Part shown: piece after piece, positions 32,344 through 40,419 of the stretch | How the letters are laid out: every line of letters starts with the position of its first letter | Numbering within the stretch: the stretch's first letter is position 1 | DNA from: Blautia glucerasea | GTDB taxonomy: Bacteria > Bacillota > Clostridia > Lachnospirales > Lachnospiraceae | NCBI RefSeq assembly: GCF_013304385.1 | Contig: NZ_JAAITU010000018.1 | Span: forward strand, 1-64,000 | Length of the DNA stretch: 64,000 bases | Reading direction: 5' to 3' | Notes under the pieces: model-generated | The model's database searches: none | Told to the model about the DNA's origin: nothing | Seen by the model: only the letters and a program-made list of their open reading frames with translations | Program-made: the position numbers and the translations under genes

Positions 32344-33534
32344 ATGAAGATCTGTATCTGGGTGACGAAAATATTTGATCTGGGAGGCACCAAGCGTGTA
32401 GTTACGCTTCTTGCCAATGAGCTTGTAAAGGAACATGACGTGACGATTATGGTTTATCAGGACCGCTTCAGAGAAGACCGCACCATGTACCATATGAGCG
32501 AAGACATTAAAGTGGATTTTATTGACAATGATGCTTTTGTGGACAGACACTGGACCCCTGCATTTGGTGCCAGGTTTGTGATCAAGAAATTAAACGAGAA
32601 TTACGGTATTTTTAATAAAAAATGCTTCAATCATATTCTGGGAGATGCACTTTTTCCCAAAAAAACAAGGGATAGATGGGTAGAATACTTAAACCAGCAG
32701 GATTATGACATCATTATTACCACTGCTGCATTAAGTCTTCGTCTGGGGATGATCGCACCAAGGCTGAACGCAAAGACCATTGGCTGGCAGCACAATTGCT
32801 ACAGCGGATATGTGGATGTACCGAAGGTTGTTTTCTGGAAACAGGAGTGCTTGCTTCAGGAATATCTGCCACAGCTTGACCGTTATATTGTGCTTAGCGA
32901 CTATGATAAACGGGATTACCAGAAATTCCTTGGGATCGATACAGAAGTTAAGATCAATCCAAGAAGCTTTGTCAGCGAAAAGAAATGTAATCCGGATGCC
33001 AAGCGTTTTCTGATGGCTACCCGTTTTGTATATGCAAAAGGGCTTGATCTGATGATGCAGTCTTTTGAAGAATTCTGTAAGCAGGATGATGAATGGGAGC
33101 TGGATATTATCGGAGATGGGGAGCTGTGGGATGAGATCCTGGCAGAGGCCAGGAAACGCCATGTAGATAAAAGGGTTCATTTTATCGGCTATACCAATGA
33201 GCCGGAGAAATACTATCTGAATTCTTCTGTATTTCTGCTTCCATCCAGATGGGAAGGCTGGCCTATGGTGATCATGGAAGCCTTTGAATTTGGTCTTCCT
33301 GTGATCGCTTATCATATGGGGGCAATGGATCTGATCATTGATGACCAGAAGACAGGCTTCCTTCCGGAAGCCTTTGATACCCACAAGTTTACAGAAGCAA
33401 TGCTGAAGCTGGCTCATGATGATGAACTGCGCCATCAGATGCATAGGAATGCTATTGAAAAATCAGCAGATTTTAATATTGATAAAGCTGTGGTAGCATG
33501 GAACGATCTGTTTAACCGGTTGATGAAAGAGTAG
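32344..33534 (+). CDS. GT-B glycosyltransferase (family 4)
   Basis: A 396-residue glycosyltransferase. The N-terminal half begins MKICIWVTKIFDLGGTKRVV, with the Gly-Gly loop of GT4 enzymes, and has AKTIGWQHNCYSGY in the acceptor region. The donor half contains FLMATRFVYAKGLDLMMQSF, LDIIGDGELWDEI and LPSRWEGWPMVIMEAFEFG, whose E-GWPMVIM-E spacing is the E-X7-E motif. It lies 9 nt after the second TagF-like gene, with GGAGGGG ahead of the start. The sugar donor and linkage are unknown. Confidence 0.9.
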   Translation: MKICIWVTKIFDLGGTKRVVTLLANELVKEHDVTIMVYQDRFREDRTMYHMSEDIKVDFIDNDAFVDRHWTPAFGARFVIKKLNENYGIFNKKCFNHILGDALFPKKTRDRWVEYLNQQDYDIIITTAALSLRLGMIAPRLNAKTIGWQHNCYSGYVDVPKVVFWKQECLLQEYLPQLDRYIVLSDYDKRDYQKFLGIDTEVKINPRSFVSEKKCNPDAKRFLMATRFVYAKGLDLMMQSFEEFCKQDDEWELDIIGDGELWDEILAEARKRHVDKRVHFIGYTNEPEKYYLNSSVFLLPSRWEGWPMVIMEAFEFGLPVIAYHMGAMDLIIDDQKTGFLPEAFDTHKFTEAMLKLAHDDELRHQMHRNAIEKSADFNIDKAVVAWNDLFNRLMKE

Positions 33535-33545
33535 GAGCGTAGCAG

Positions 33546-35825
33546 ATGAAGGGGTTTGGACAATTAAAGAAACTGTTAGGCTTTGGGAAAAACAGTGTTA
33601 AAGAAGCAAAGAAAGAGGATAAAACATCAGGGCTTGAACAGGCAATCGAAGATGCAAGGGAAGAGGGCAGGCTGAACCTGAACGAGGAAATGCGTGCAGT
33701 TTATGTGGATTTTTGGCAAAACAGCCCGATCAAAGAAAAATGTATTTTATATGAGGCATTTGGGGGCAGGGGCATGACCTGCAGCCCTTATGCTTTGTTT
33801 CGGTATTTATTGACCCAGGCGGACTTATCAGAGTATGTCCATGTCTGGGTCATTGACGATTTTCAGGATAATCAGTACCAGATGGAGCTTTACAAAGAGT
33901 ATGAAAATGTAAAATTCATTTCCCGCCAGTCTGTAGAATACAGAGAATATCTGGCAACTGCCAAATATCTGATCAATAATGTAAGCTTTCCTGGATTTTT
34001 TACAAAAAGAGAGGGGCAGATCTACCTTGATACCTGGCATGGGATCCCGTTAAAGACTCTTGGCTTTGACATACCTGCAGGTAAGGTAAGCGCAGGGAAT
34101 ACAGCCAGGAATCTGCTGGCAGCGGATTATCTGATCTCACCTAATCCATTTATGACTCAGATCTATCAGCAGGCTTTCAAGATGGAAGGGCTTTATCAGG
34201 GAAAGATCCTGGAAGAGGGACAGCCCAGAAATGACCGCTTTTTCCATACAGACCGTAAGATTATTATGGACAAATTGTCAAAAAGCGGTGTAAAGATCGA
34301 TCCATCCAAGAAGCTGATCTTGTATGCACCTACTTGGAAAGGTAGCAAATACAGCAGTCCGGATACCAGTCTGGATGCTTATTTTGAACTGATCCATACA
34401 GTAGAGGCAAATATTGATACCAGTAAGTATCAGGTGCTTGTAAAGCCTCATCAGATCGTATATTACCATATTAAGAAAAACCAGGGGATCACCGGGCAGT
34501 TTATCCCGGCAACCATTGACACCAATGAACTGTTATCAGCAGTGGATATTCTGATCTCTGATTATTCCAGTATTTATTTTGATTTTCTTGTTTCCGGACG
34601 TCCTGTGCTTTTCTTTATCCCGGATCTGGATGAGTATTTGGGCTATCGGGGACTCTATTTTGGGATTGACAAGCTGCCGGGCCCGATTGCAAGGAATCAC
34701 AGGCAGCTGGGGGAAATGATCCATGATGTGGACAAGGCGATGGAGACTTATATGGATAAGTACCAAAGGGAAGCTGCATGGGCATGTCCAAGGGATGACG
34801 GGGATGTGTGCAGCCGTATTGTGGATGTGGTATTTCGGGGAAAAAGCTCTGAGCATGCCATTTCCTGCGGGGAAATCAATAAAAAACGGCTGTTGCTTTA
34901 CCCGGGAGAAATGGAAGAAAATCATGGCACATTTTCCTTTATGGAGCTATTGCAGCTTCTGGATTACAACAAATATGATGTAACCCTGCTTACCGGAGGT
35001 TCCGGAGATGAGCCGGAACAGCGGATCTGCAGTCTGGATCAAAGAGCCCGTGTGTTATATCGGGGACAGCCGGAAAACGGAACCTATGAAGAAAAAGGTC
35101 TTTATGCTTTTTCTAAAGGAAAGGATCCTTCTCTTGCTGCCTTTTATAAAAGGGAGGCAAAACGGCTTTTGGGAGATGCCAGGTTTGACTATGTGATCAA
35201 TTTATCCAGTGAAAAAAATGTGATCACAGCAATGCTTCCGTTTGTAGAGCATGCAGTTTATGCAGAATATGGGACAAGCTTTGTGGACATTACCAGGATC
35301 AGCCAGGATCTTGGAAAACAACAGCAGATCCATTACCAGGGCCAGGACTTTTATATAGCAGAAAGACAAAAGACCGGGGAGGCAGGACCGGCTTTAAAAT
35401 TGCTTCTGGTACCGGATCCTGGGAAAAAGAATTATGCTGCTATGGGGAGTCTGAAAAAAGAGCAGGATTTTCAGGGACTGATCCGTAATTTTAAAGCGTA
35501 TGTCCATGAAAATGAAAATAGTCATCTTTATATCCTGGGTGATGGTAACGAAAGAAAGGATTTGGAAAAGCTGCTTCTGGAAGAGGGGCTTACCGAGTGT
35601 GTTACCATGACCGGCTATGTGGCGGAGCCATTCGGATTTCTGAAGTTGTGCACAGCTTTTGTGCATACACATACACAGGGGGCTGATTCACTTCCTGTCC
35701 TGGAGGCAAAGGCTTTAAAGCTTCCCATGCTGGATGGGAATTTCAGGGAAGAAGCTTATCCAGAGTTTGAGCCCCAGGCATATAATCAGAATGTTTACGC
35801 AGAGTTTGAGAGGGCAATCCTATGA
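33546..35825 (+). CDS. Fused CDP-glycerol glycerophosphotransferase and GT-like protein
   Basis: A 759-residue protein with two parts. Residues about 55-430 are a TagF-type domain: ILYEAFGGRGMTCSPYALF, YLDTWHGIPLKTLGF (WHG), LYAPTWKGSKYSS, LVKPHQIVYY and DILISDYSSIYFDF (SDYSS). Residues about 445-759 form a GT-B-like half: RLLLYPGEMEENHGTFSFME, RVLYRG, AMGSLKKEQDFQGLIRNF, LYILGDGNERKDL and TGYVAEPFGFLK. The final GADSLPVLEAKAL stands where E-X7-E normally lies, but the first Glu is not evident. Long TagF proteins with such tails occur in Firmicute polymer clusters. The last 4 nt overlap the next gene (ATGA). Confidence 0.85.
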   Translation: MKGFGQLKKLLGFGKNSVKEAKKEDKTSGLEQAIEDAREEGRLNLNEEMRAVYVDFWQNSPIKEKCILYEAFGGRGMTCSPYALFRYLLTQADLSEYVHVWVIDDFQDNQYQMELYKEYENVKFISRQSVEYREYLATAKYLINNVSFPGFFTKREGQIYLDTWHGIPLKTLGFDIPAGKVSAGNTARNLLAADYLISPNPFMTQIYQQAFKMEGLYQGKILEEGQPRNDRFFHTDRKIIMDKLSKSGVKIDPSKKLILYAPTWKGSKYSSPDTSLDAYFELIHTVEANIDTSKYQVLVKPHQIVYYHIKKNQGITGQFIPATIDTNELLSAVDILISDYSSIYFDFLVSGRPVLFFIPDLDEYLGYRGLYFGIDKLPGPIARNHRQLGEMIHDVDKAMETYMDKYQREAAWACPRDDGDVCSRIVDVVFRGKSSEHAISCGEINKKRLLLYPGEMEENHGTFSFMELLQLLDYNKYDVTLLTGGSGDEPEQRICSLDQRARVLYRGQPENGTYEEKGLYAFSKGKDPSLAAFYKREAKRLLGDARFDYVINLSSEKNVITAMLPFVEHAVYAEYGTSFVDITRISQDLGKQQQIHYQGQDFYIAERQKTGEAGPALKLLLVPDPGKKNYAAMGSLKKEQDFQGLIRNFKAYVHENENSHLYILGDGNERKDLEKLLLEEGLTECVTMTGYVAEPFGFLKLCTAFVHTHTQGADSLPVLEAKALKLPMLDGNFREEAYPEFEPQAYNQNVYAEFERAIL

Positions 35826-37495
35826 GAGAGATGGATAGATATCTGAAAGAAAATATAGAGGATTATGAATCTGTAAAAAGGTCTGCCCTGAAATATATTA
35901 AGGAAAACGGGGAAGAACTGAAAAAACGTTATCCATACAGCAAAGAACTGGAAAAGGATATACAGGAAAACCGAATCCTTTTTGTGTGGGACAGTAAGAC
36001 AGGCAAATCAGGAGAACTGCCTCATAAGATGTTTCAATATGTGGAGCACACATACGGAAAACAGTATGACTGCATTTGCTGTCAGAAAGGCTCCATGAAG
36101 CTTACTTCCGGGGGGAATAGTGTAAAACATGATTCTCCTGGATTCTGGGAAGCGGCAGCCAGTGCCGCATATATCGTAAGCAGCATTCCATTTCCTGTTG
36201 CTTTTGTAAAAAGAAAAGGACAGAAATATTTTTATACAGGCTCCCAGCTTTGGGAAAAGGATAACCGGATGGATGTGGAAGGGGTATCTATGCTTGCAAG
36301 GGAAATACTAAAAGCAGATTATATCCTTGCACAGGATGAAAAAACAGCTGTAAAAGGGCTGAAAGAGGATACCAGGCTTGCAGGTATTTATGAAGGAAAA
36401 GTTCTGGTATGCCAGGATCCGGAACATGCAGTAGGAGAATTGACAGAGCTTTTGCTTGGAAAAGAAGATGGCTCACAGAAAGTGTCTGTGCTGTCTCTTC
36501 GTGAAAGAGCGAGAAAAAAGCTTCTGGTGCTTACCAGCTGGAAGGATAGCAGAGAACATATATTTATAACCAGACAATTGCTTAATAGGCTTCAGGAAAA
36601 AGATATGGATACTGTGATCCTTTCTTCTTGGACAGCAGACGAAGAAGAATTCAGGGATTTTGTTTCCGGAGAAGATGCCCTTGTCCGGGTGATGTACAGA
36701 GGCCGTATGACCATGGACGAAGAGGATTTCCTTTTTTACCGATGTATGGAAAAGAATCCGGATGTGTACAAAAGCTGTGCTCCTGCGAAGGAACATATGG
36801 ATCTGCTGATGGAACGGGAATGGCACAGGATCTGGGGAAGCCAGACCTTTGATACCTGCCTGGTACTGGGAAGTCAGGGATATCAGCAGTATTATATGGC
36901 AATGACCTGCCCTGCAAAAGAAAAGATCCTGGTGGATCTGGATTTTCTGCCTGTATTAAAAGAAAAGGATTCAGGCAAATGGATCAAAGGCCTGTCTTTA
37001 TTTGACCAGATTTTTTATCCGGCTGTCATTCCAGGCACAGGCGGTTATGGAATGGAGAATCAGGGAAAGGTAAGGCCTCTTCCTGTAATGATCCAACAGC
37101 AGCAGACAAATGGAGAGCTGGTAGAACTGGATGGCAGGAAATATCTGGTATGTGACAGTGTGAAAGATAAGAATAACAGCATGGATGTTAAGCTTATGCT
37201 TTACCCGGAAGATGGAAGTATCTTGGTGAATGCAGATCTGGCTCCGGATGAAGTGGTAAAAGAGAAGCTTAACAAAGTTAAGGGCAGGATCTATCTTCTT
37301 GGTCCCTGTGCACAAAGCTATCGATTATTTTTGAAGGATGCAATTGTTCTGGATGAATATGTACGTAATATCCTGTATCTTCTGCCTGTAGCAGGATTTT
37401 ACTGGAAGCAGTTCAAGGCATATGTGCCTGCAGCAGATACAAAGTCAGATCCGCTGGGGGAGATCTGCCGCCTGTTTGGGGTAGAAACCCTTTGA
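35822..37495 (+). CDS. Degenerate paralogue of the TagF-GT fusion, probably non-catalytic
   Basis: A 557-residue protein that follows the layout of the preceding gene but lacks its catalytic centre. Residues 107-135 (AAYIVSSIPFPVAFVKRKGQ) parallel KYLINNVSFPGFFTKREGQ, and 161-196 (EILKADYILAQDE, LAGIYEGKVL) parallel LLAADYLISPNPF and LYQGKILE. The WHG motif is replaced by YTGSQLWE, and the whole donor-binding half with SDYSS is missing. The C-terminal GT-like half is recognisable (KKLLVLTSWKDS, VRVMYRG). It is in frame and co-translated on both sides, so it is probably a retained scaffold or regulatory partner rather than decay. The relationship is my own alignment by eye. Confidence 0.65.
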   Translation: MREMDRYLKENIEDYESVKRSALKYIKENGEELKKRYPYSKELEKDIQENRILFVWDSKTGKSGELPHKMFQYVEHTYGKQYDCICCQKGSMKLTSGGNSVKHDSPGFWEAAASAAYIVSSIPFPVAFVKRKGQKYFYTGSQLWEKDNRMDVEGVSMLAREILKADYILAQDEKTAVKGLKEDTRLAGIYEGKVLVCQDPEHAVGELTELLLGKEDGSQKVSVLSLRERARKKLLVLTSWKDSREHIFITRQLLNRLQEKDMDTVILSSWTADEEEFRDFVSGEDALVRVMYRGRMTMDEEDFLFYRCMEKNPDVYKSCAPAKEHMDLLMEREWHRIWGSQTFDTCLVLGSQGYQQYYMAMTCPAKEKILVDLDFLPVLKEKDSGKWIKGLSLFDQIFYPAVIPGTGGYGMENQGKVRPLPVMIQQQQTNGELVELDGRKYLVCDSVKDKNNSMDVKLMLYPEDGSILVNADLAPDEVVKEKLNKVKGRIYLLGPCAQSYRLFLKDAIVLDEYVRNILYLLPVAGFYWKQFKAYVPAADTKSDPLGEICRLFGVETL

Positions 37496-38457
37496 GCGGA
37501 TGGTCTTATGTGCTTACGGAAGGGGATGCCGGGAAAAGTGCAGGTCAGCTTTTAAAAGAAGCAGGCTTTACAAAGAAGCAGATCAGCAGACAGAAGTTCC
37601 TGCCATCCGGGATCTGCCTGGATGGAGAAAAGTGCCGTGTTACGGATTCGGGTAAGCCGGGGCAGCTTCTGGAGGTAAATTTCAGGGAAGCACACAGTCC
37701 GGAACAGGCTTCAGCAGGAGAAGAAGCTGCAAGAGAAATTGTTGCAGCAGAACCCTTTGAGAAAGAAAAGAATAAGGAATTTACGGATTTTCCGGATTTG
37801 GAGATCCTTTATGAGGATGAATATCTGCTGGCAGTGAACAAACCGTCAGGGCTTGCCTGCCACAAGGGCAGGGGACATTATACGGATCATCTGGGAAATC
37901 AGGTGGTTCGGTATTTTCTTCAAAAAGGAAGAAATATTACTGTGCGTCAGATCGGTAGACTGGATCTGGATACTTCCGGGATCGTTCTTTTTGCCCTTGA
38001 TCCTGTAACTGCCCAGAGACTTTGGAAGCAAAGGCAGGAAGGGCAGCTGGTAAAGACTTATTATGCTCTTGTGCACGGCAGGATGGAACAGGAATCAGGA
38101 CAGATTACTTTGCCTTTAGGAAAGAAACCAGGCTGCAAAAATCAGATGTGTGTACTTCCAAAAGGGGAAGGGCTGTCAGCAGAAACCTTATATTCCCTGC
38201 TCTGGGAGAAAAAGCTTTCAGAAGAATATATCTCTTGTGTAAGCTGTCATCTGAAAACAGGACGCACCCACCAGATCCGTGTGCATTTTTCTGCAACAGC
38301 ACATCCACTGCTTGGCGATAAAGTTTATGGTAAAGAAGATGGGGCAAAACGGCTAATGCTTCATGCAGGAGAGCTTTGCTTCATACATCCTTATACAAGA
38401 CAGATCGTAAAACTGCAGGCTCGGATACCCTGGCAATGCATATCTTATCTTAAATAA
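37492..38457 (+). CDS. RluA-family pseudouridine synthase
   Basis: A 321-residue RNA-modifying enzyme. The N-terminal part (about 10-65, SAGQLLKEAGFTKKQISRQK) resembles an S4-type RNA-binding domain. The catalytic domain has YLLAVNKPSGLACHKGRG, GRLDLDTSGIVLFALD (catalytic Asp of RLDxxTSG), YYALVHGRM and LKTGRTHQIRVHF. The start is a TTG at 37492 within TTGA, overlapping the stop of the preceding gene by 4 nt, so translation is coupled to the polymer operon; a later GTG is possible. The last 13 nt overlap the converging sigG. The target uridine (23S rRNA or tRNA) cannot be told from the sequence. Confidence 0.88.
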   Translation: MSGWSYVLTEGDAGKSAGQLLKEAGFTKKQISRQKFLPSGICLDGEKCRVTDSGKPGQLLEVNFREAHSPEQASAGEEAAREIVAAEPFEKEKNKEFTDFPDLEILYEDEYLLAVNKPSGLACHKGRGHYTDHLGNQVVRYFLQKGRNITVRQIGRLDLDTSGIVLFALDPVTAQRLWKQRQEGQLVKTYYALVHGRMEQESGQITLPLGKKPGCKNQMCVLPKGEGLSAETLYSLLWEKKLSEEYISCVSCHLKTGRTHQIRVHFSATAHPLLGDKVYGKEDGAKRLMLHAGELCFIHPYTRQIVKLQARIPWQCISYLK

Positions 38458-39221
38458 TTTTTCATTATTTTTAAGGCACTTTTTTCCAGGCGGCTGACCT
38501 GCGCCTGGGAAATGCCCACTTCTTCAGCTACCTCCATCTGGGTTTTTCCTTCAAAAAAGCGAAGATTGATAATATGCCGTTCTCTTGTTCCAAGGTGTTC
38601 CATGGCTTCCTGAAGAGCCAGATTTTCTACCCAGTGCTCTTCTTTATTTTTTTTATCACTGATCTGATCCATAACGTAAAGAGTATCTCCGCCTTCCGTA
38701 TAAACAGGCTCAAACAGGCTTACCGGATTCTGGATGGCATCCAGCGCATAGACAATGGTTTCTTTATCTATTCCGATCTCTTTGGCGATTTCTGTAATGG
38801 TAGGCTCCTTCAAATTCTGTTTCACATAATTTTCTTTGGCATAGATAGCCTTGTAGGCAATATCACGAAGGGAACGGCTGACCCGGATGCTGTTGTTATC
38901 ACGAAGATATCTGCGGATTTCCCCTACGATCATAGGCACTGCATAAGTGGAGAATTTTACCTGCAGGGAGGTGTCAAAGTTGTCAATGGCTTTGATCAGA
39001 CCAATGCAGCCAATCTGAAAAAGGTCATCAGGATTTTCGTTGCTGTTCTGGAATCTGCGGATCACACTGAGTACAAGGCGCAGGTTGCCTTTGATGTAAC
39101 GCTCTCTGGCAGCAGCATCCCCATCCTTGATCCGATGAAAAAGCTCTTCTTTTTCTTCTGACGTAAGTACCGGAAGCTTCGCTGTATTGACCCCGCAAAT
39201 TTCTACTTTGTTAAGTGCCAT
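38445..39221 (-). CDS. sigG: RNA polymerase sporulation sigma factor SigG
   Basis: A 258-residue sigma-70 family factor. The N-terminus NKVEICGVNTAKLPVLT is diagnostic for sigma-G, the forespore late factor, and holds the CsfB/SpoIIAB-interacting region. Region 2 contains GNLRLVLSVIRRF, DLFQIGCIGLIKAIDNFD and KFSTYAVPMIVGEIRRYLRD; region 3 EPTITEIAKEIGIDKETIVYALD; region 4 ends in GKTQMEVAEEVGISQAQVSRLEKSAL. AAGGAGG lies 9 nt ahead of the ATG. It indicates an endospore former. The sigG-ylmC-nrdR order is common in clostridia. Confidence 0.96.
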   Translation of the reverse strand: MALNKVEICGVNTAKLPVLTSEEKEELFHRIKDGDAAARERYIKGNLRLVLSVIRRFQNSNENPDDLFQIGCIGLIKAIDNFDTSLQVKFSTYAVPMIVGEIRRYLRDNNSIRVSRSLRDIAYKAIYAKENYVKQNLKEPTITEIAKEIGIDKETIVYALDAIQNPVSLFEPVYTEGGDTLYVMDQISDKKNKEEHWVENLALQEAMEHLGTRERHIINLRFFEGKTQMEVAEEVGISQAQVSRLEKSALKIMKNYLR

Positions 39222-39279
39222 TTATGCATCCTCCTTATTGTCTTTGGTTACTACAGATGATTCCACCAAGGAGGATAAA

Positions 39280-39298
39280 TATACTTTTTCCGGAAAAA
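39280..39298. terminator. TTTTTCCGGAAAAA palindrome between ylmC and sigG
   Basis: A perfect 14-bp palindrome in an AT-rich stretch, within the 125 nt separating ylmC and sigG. It could be a weak terminator or an operator; the T-rich flanks exist on both strands. Confidence 0.35.
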
Positions 39299-39346
39299 TA
39301 TAAAAAATATAAGACCTTGACAAAAGAGGGCAAGGCAGAGTAAGAA

Positions 39347-39601
39347 TTACTGTTTACGCAGGCATTTGTCCTCCTGTATTTCCACCAGGATAATGTCTTC
39401 GCCAATCTGGCGGATACATTCCCAGGGGATCACATATTCGCTTTCATGACCAAAAAAACTACAGAATCTGCAGGGACCAGGCACTACAAGTGCAGTCAGA
39501 CGACTGGAGCAGCAGTCAAATTCCACATCTGTGGCACAGCCCAGGCTTTTACAGGTACAGGTGTTGATGATCTCCTTTTGTTTTAATTCACAGATACGCA
39601 T
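39347..39601 (-). CDS. YlmC/YmxH-family sporulation-associated protein
   Basis: An 84-residue PRC-barrel-like protein. The start MRICELKQKEIINTCTCKSLG fits the family pattern (M..sdL..KeVINi.dGrrLG), followed by DVEFDC, a GRL-equivalent SSRLTALVVPG, and IPWECIRQIGEDIILVE, a beta-rich pattern. It is unusually rich in cysteine (eight), including CTCKSLGC and CCSS clusters. It lies upstream of sigG in the same direction. YlmC/YmxH genes are conserved in spore formers near sporulation genes; molecular function is unknown. Confidence 0.85.
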   Translation of the reverse strand: MRICELKQKEIINTCTCKSLGCATDVEFDCCSSRLTALVVPGPCRFCSFFGHESEYVIPWECIRQIGEDIILVEIQEDKCLRKQ

Positions 39602-39687
39602 ATAAAATCACTTTTTCTTACAATATATGCATAAATGAAAGGGTTATGAATCTAATCATCAACCTAATCATCAGGTACGGATATATA

Positions 39688-39717
39688 TTGACAGAATTCT
39701 TGAAAATAAAGTATAAT
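39688..39717 (+). promoter_or_regulatory. Promoter of nrdR
   Basis: A perfect TTGACA (39688-39693) and a perfect TATAAT (39712-39717) with 18-nt spacing, 100 nt upstream of the GTG start of nrdR. Confidence 0.7.
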
Positions 39718-39816
39718 TCAGGAAAGAACAGAAAAAAGTGTTATTGTTTAATATGTACGTAATATATGTAAATAACGAAAGAAAACTACATATCAGAGGA
39801 GAGAGGGGGAGCACCT

Positions 39817-40266
39817 GTGAGATGTCCATATTGTAATCAGGATAATACCAGAGTAGTTGATTCCAGACCTGTAGAGGATATTAATGGCATTCGCCGCCGT
39901 CGTCTTTGTGATTCCTGCGGCAGAAGATTCACCACCTATGAAAAGGTGGAGAATATACCGCTGACTGTGATCAAGAAGGATCAGAACAGGGAGCAGTACA
40001 GCAGAGCCAAGATCCAGGGAGGGGTATTACGTGCCTGTTATAAGCGGCCCATCCCTATTGGCAAGATAGAAGCTATGATGGATTCCATTGAGGCTGCTAT
40101 TTTTAATACAGAGGATAAGGAGATTTCCAGTACCAGGATCGGTGAGATCGTTATGGAGCATTTGAAGGATCTGGATGCAGTAGCATACGTGCGTTTTGCT
40201 TCTGTATACAGGGAATTTAAGGATGTAAGTACCTTCCTGGATGAACTTAAGAAGTTTATGAATTAA
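39817..40266 (+). CDS. nrdR: Transcriptional repressor NrdR
   Basis: A 149-residue regulator of ribonucleotide reductase genes, at full family length. The N-terminal zinc ribbon is MRCPYCNQ...RLCDSCGRRFTTYE (two CxxC pairs, with the usual DSRP segment between). The ATP-cone domain (about 49-139) opens with LTVIKKDQNREQYSRAKIQGG and contains RIGEIVMEHLKDLDAVAYVRFASVYREF. The start is a GTG at 39817, with GGGGGAG 5 nt upstream. It senses ATP/dATP and represses nrd operons; no nrd gene is in the window. Confidence 0.96.
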   Translation: MRCPYCNQDNTRVVDSRPVEDINGIRRRRLCDSCGRRFTTYEKVENIPLTVIKKDQNREQYSRAKIQGGVLRACYKRPIPIGKIEAMMDSIEAAIFNTEDKEISSTRIGEIVMEHLKDLDAVAYVRFASVYREFKDVSTFLDELKKFMN

Positions 40267-40268
40267 TG

Positions 40269-40311
40269 TAGCTGTTTAGCAGGCAGTATGTGAGGAGAGC
40301 CTGAACAGTTA
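40269..40311. repeat. Dispersed hairpin motif, enlarged copy
   Basis: TAGCTGT (40269-40275) and ACAGTTA (40305-40311) form the arms, with a longer loop than in other copies. It starts 3 nt after the nrdR stop. Confidence 0.5.
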
Positions 40312-40320
40312 TGGACTTAA

Positions 40321-40356
40321 AGGCGGTCGGCATAATTGAATGCTGGCCGCTTTTAT
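40321..40356 (+). terminator. Rho-independent terminator of nrdR
   Basis: GCGGTCGGCAT (40323-40333) pairs with ATGCTGGCCGC (40340-40350) with two G-U pairs and a 6-nt loop, followed by TTTTAT. Confidence 0.88.
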
Positions 40357-40419
40357 GACGGGGCATTCTTGTGTAAATCTACAGGAATTTCCTCATGAAA
40401 AAAGGGGAAGACGATATTT

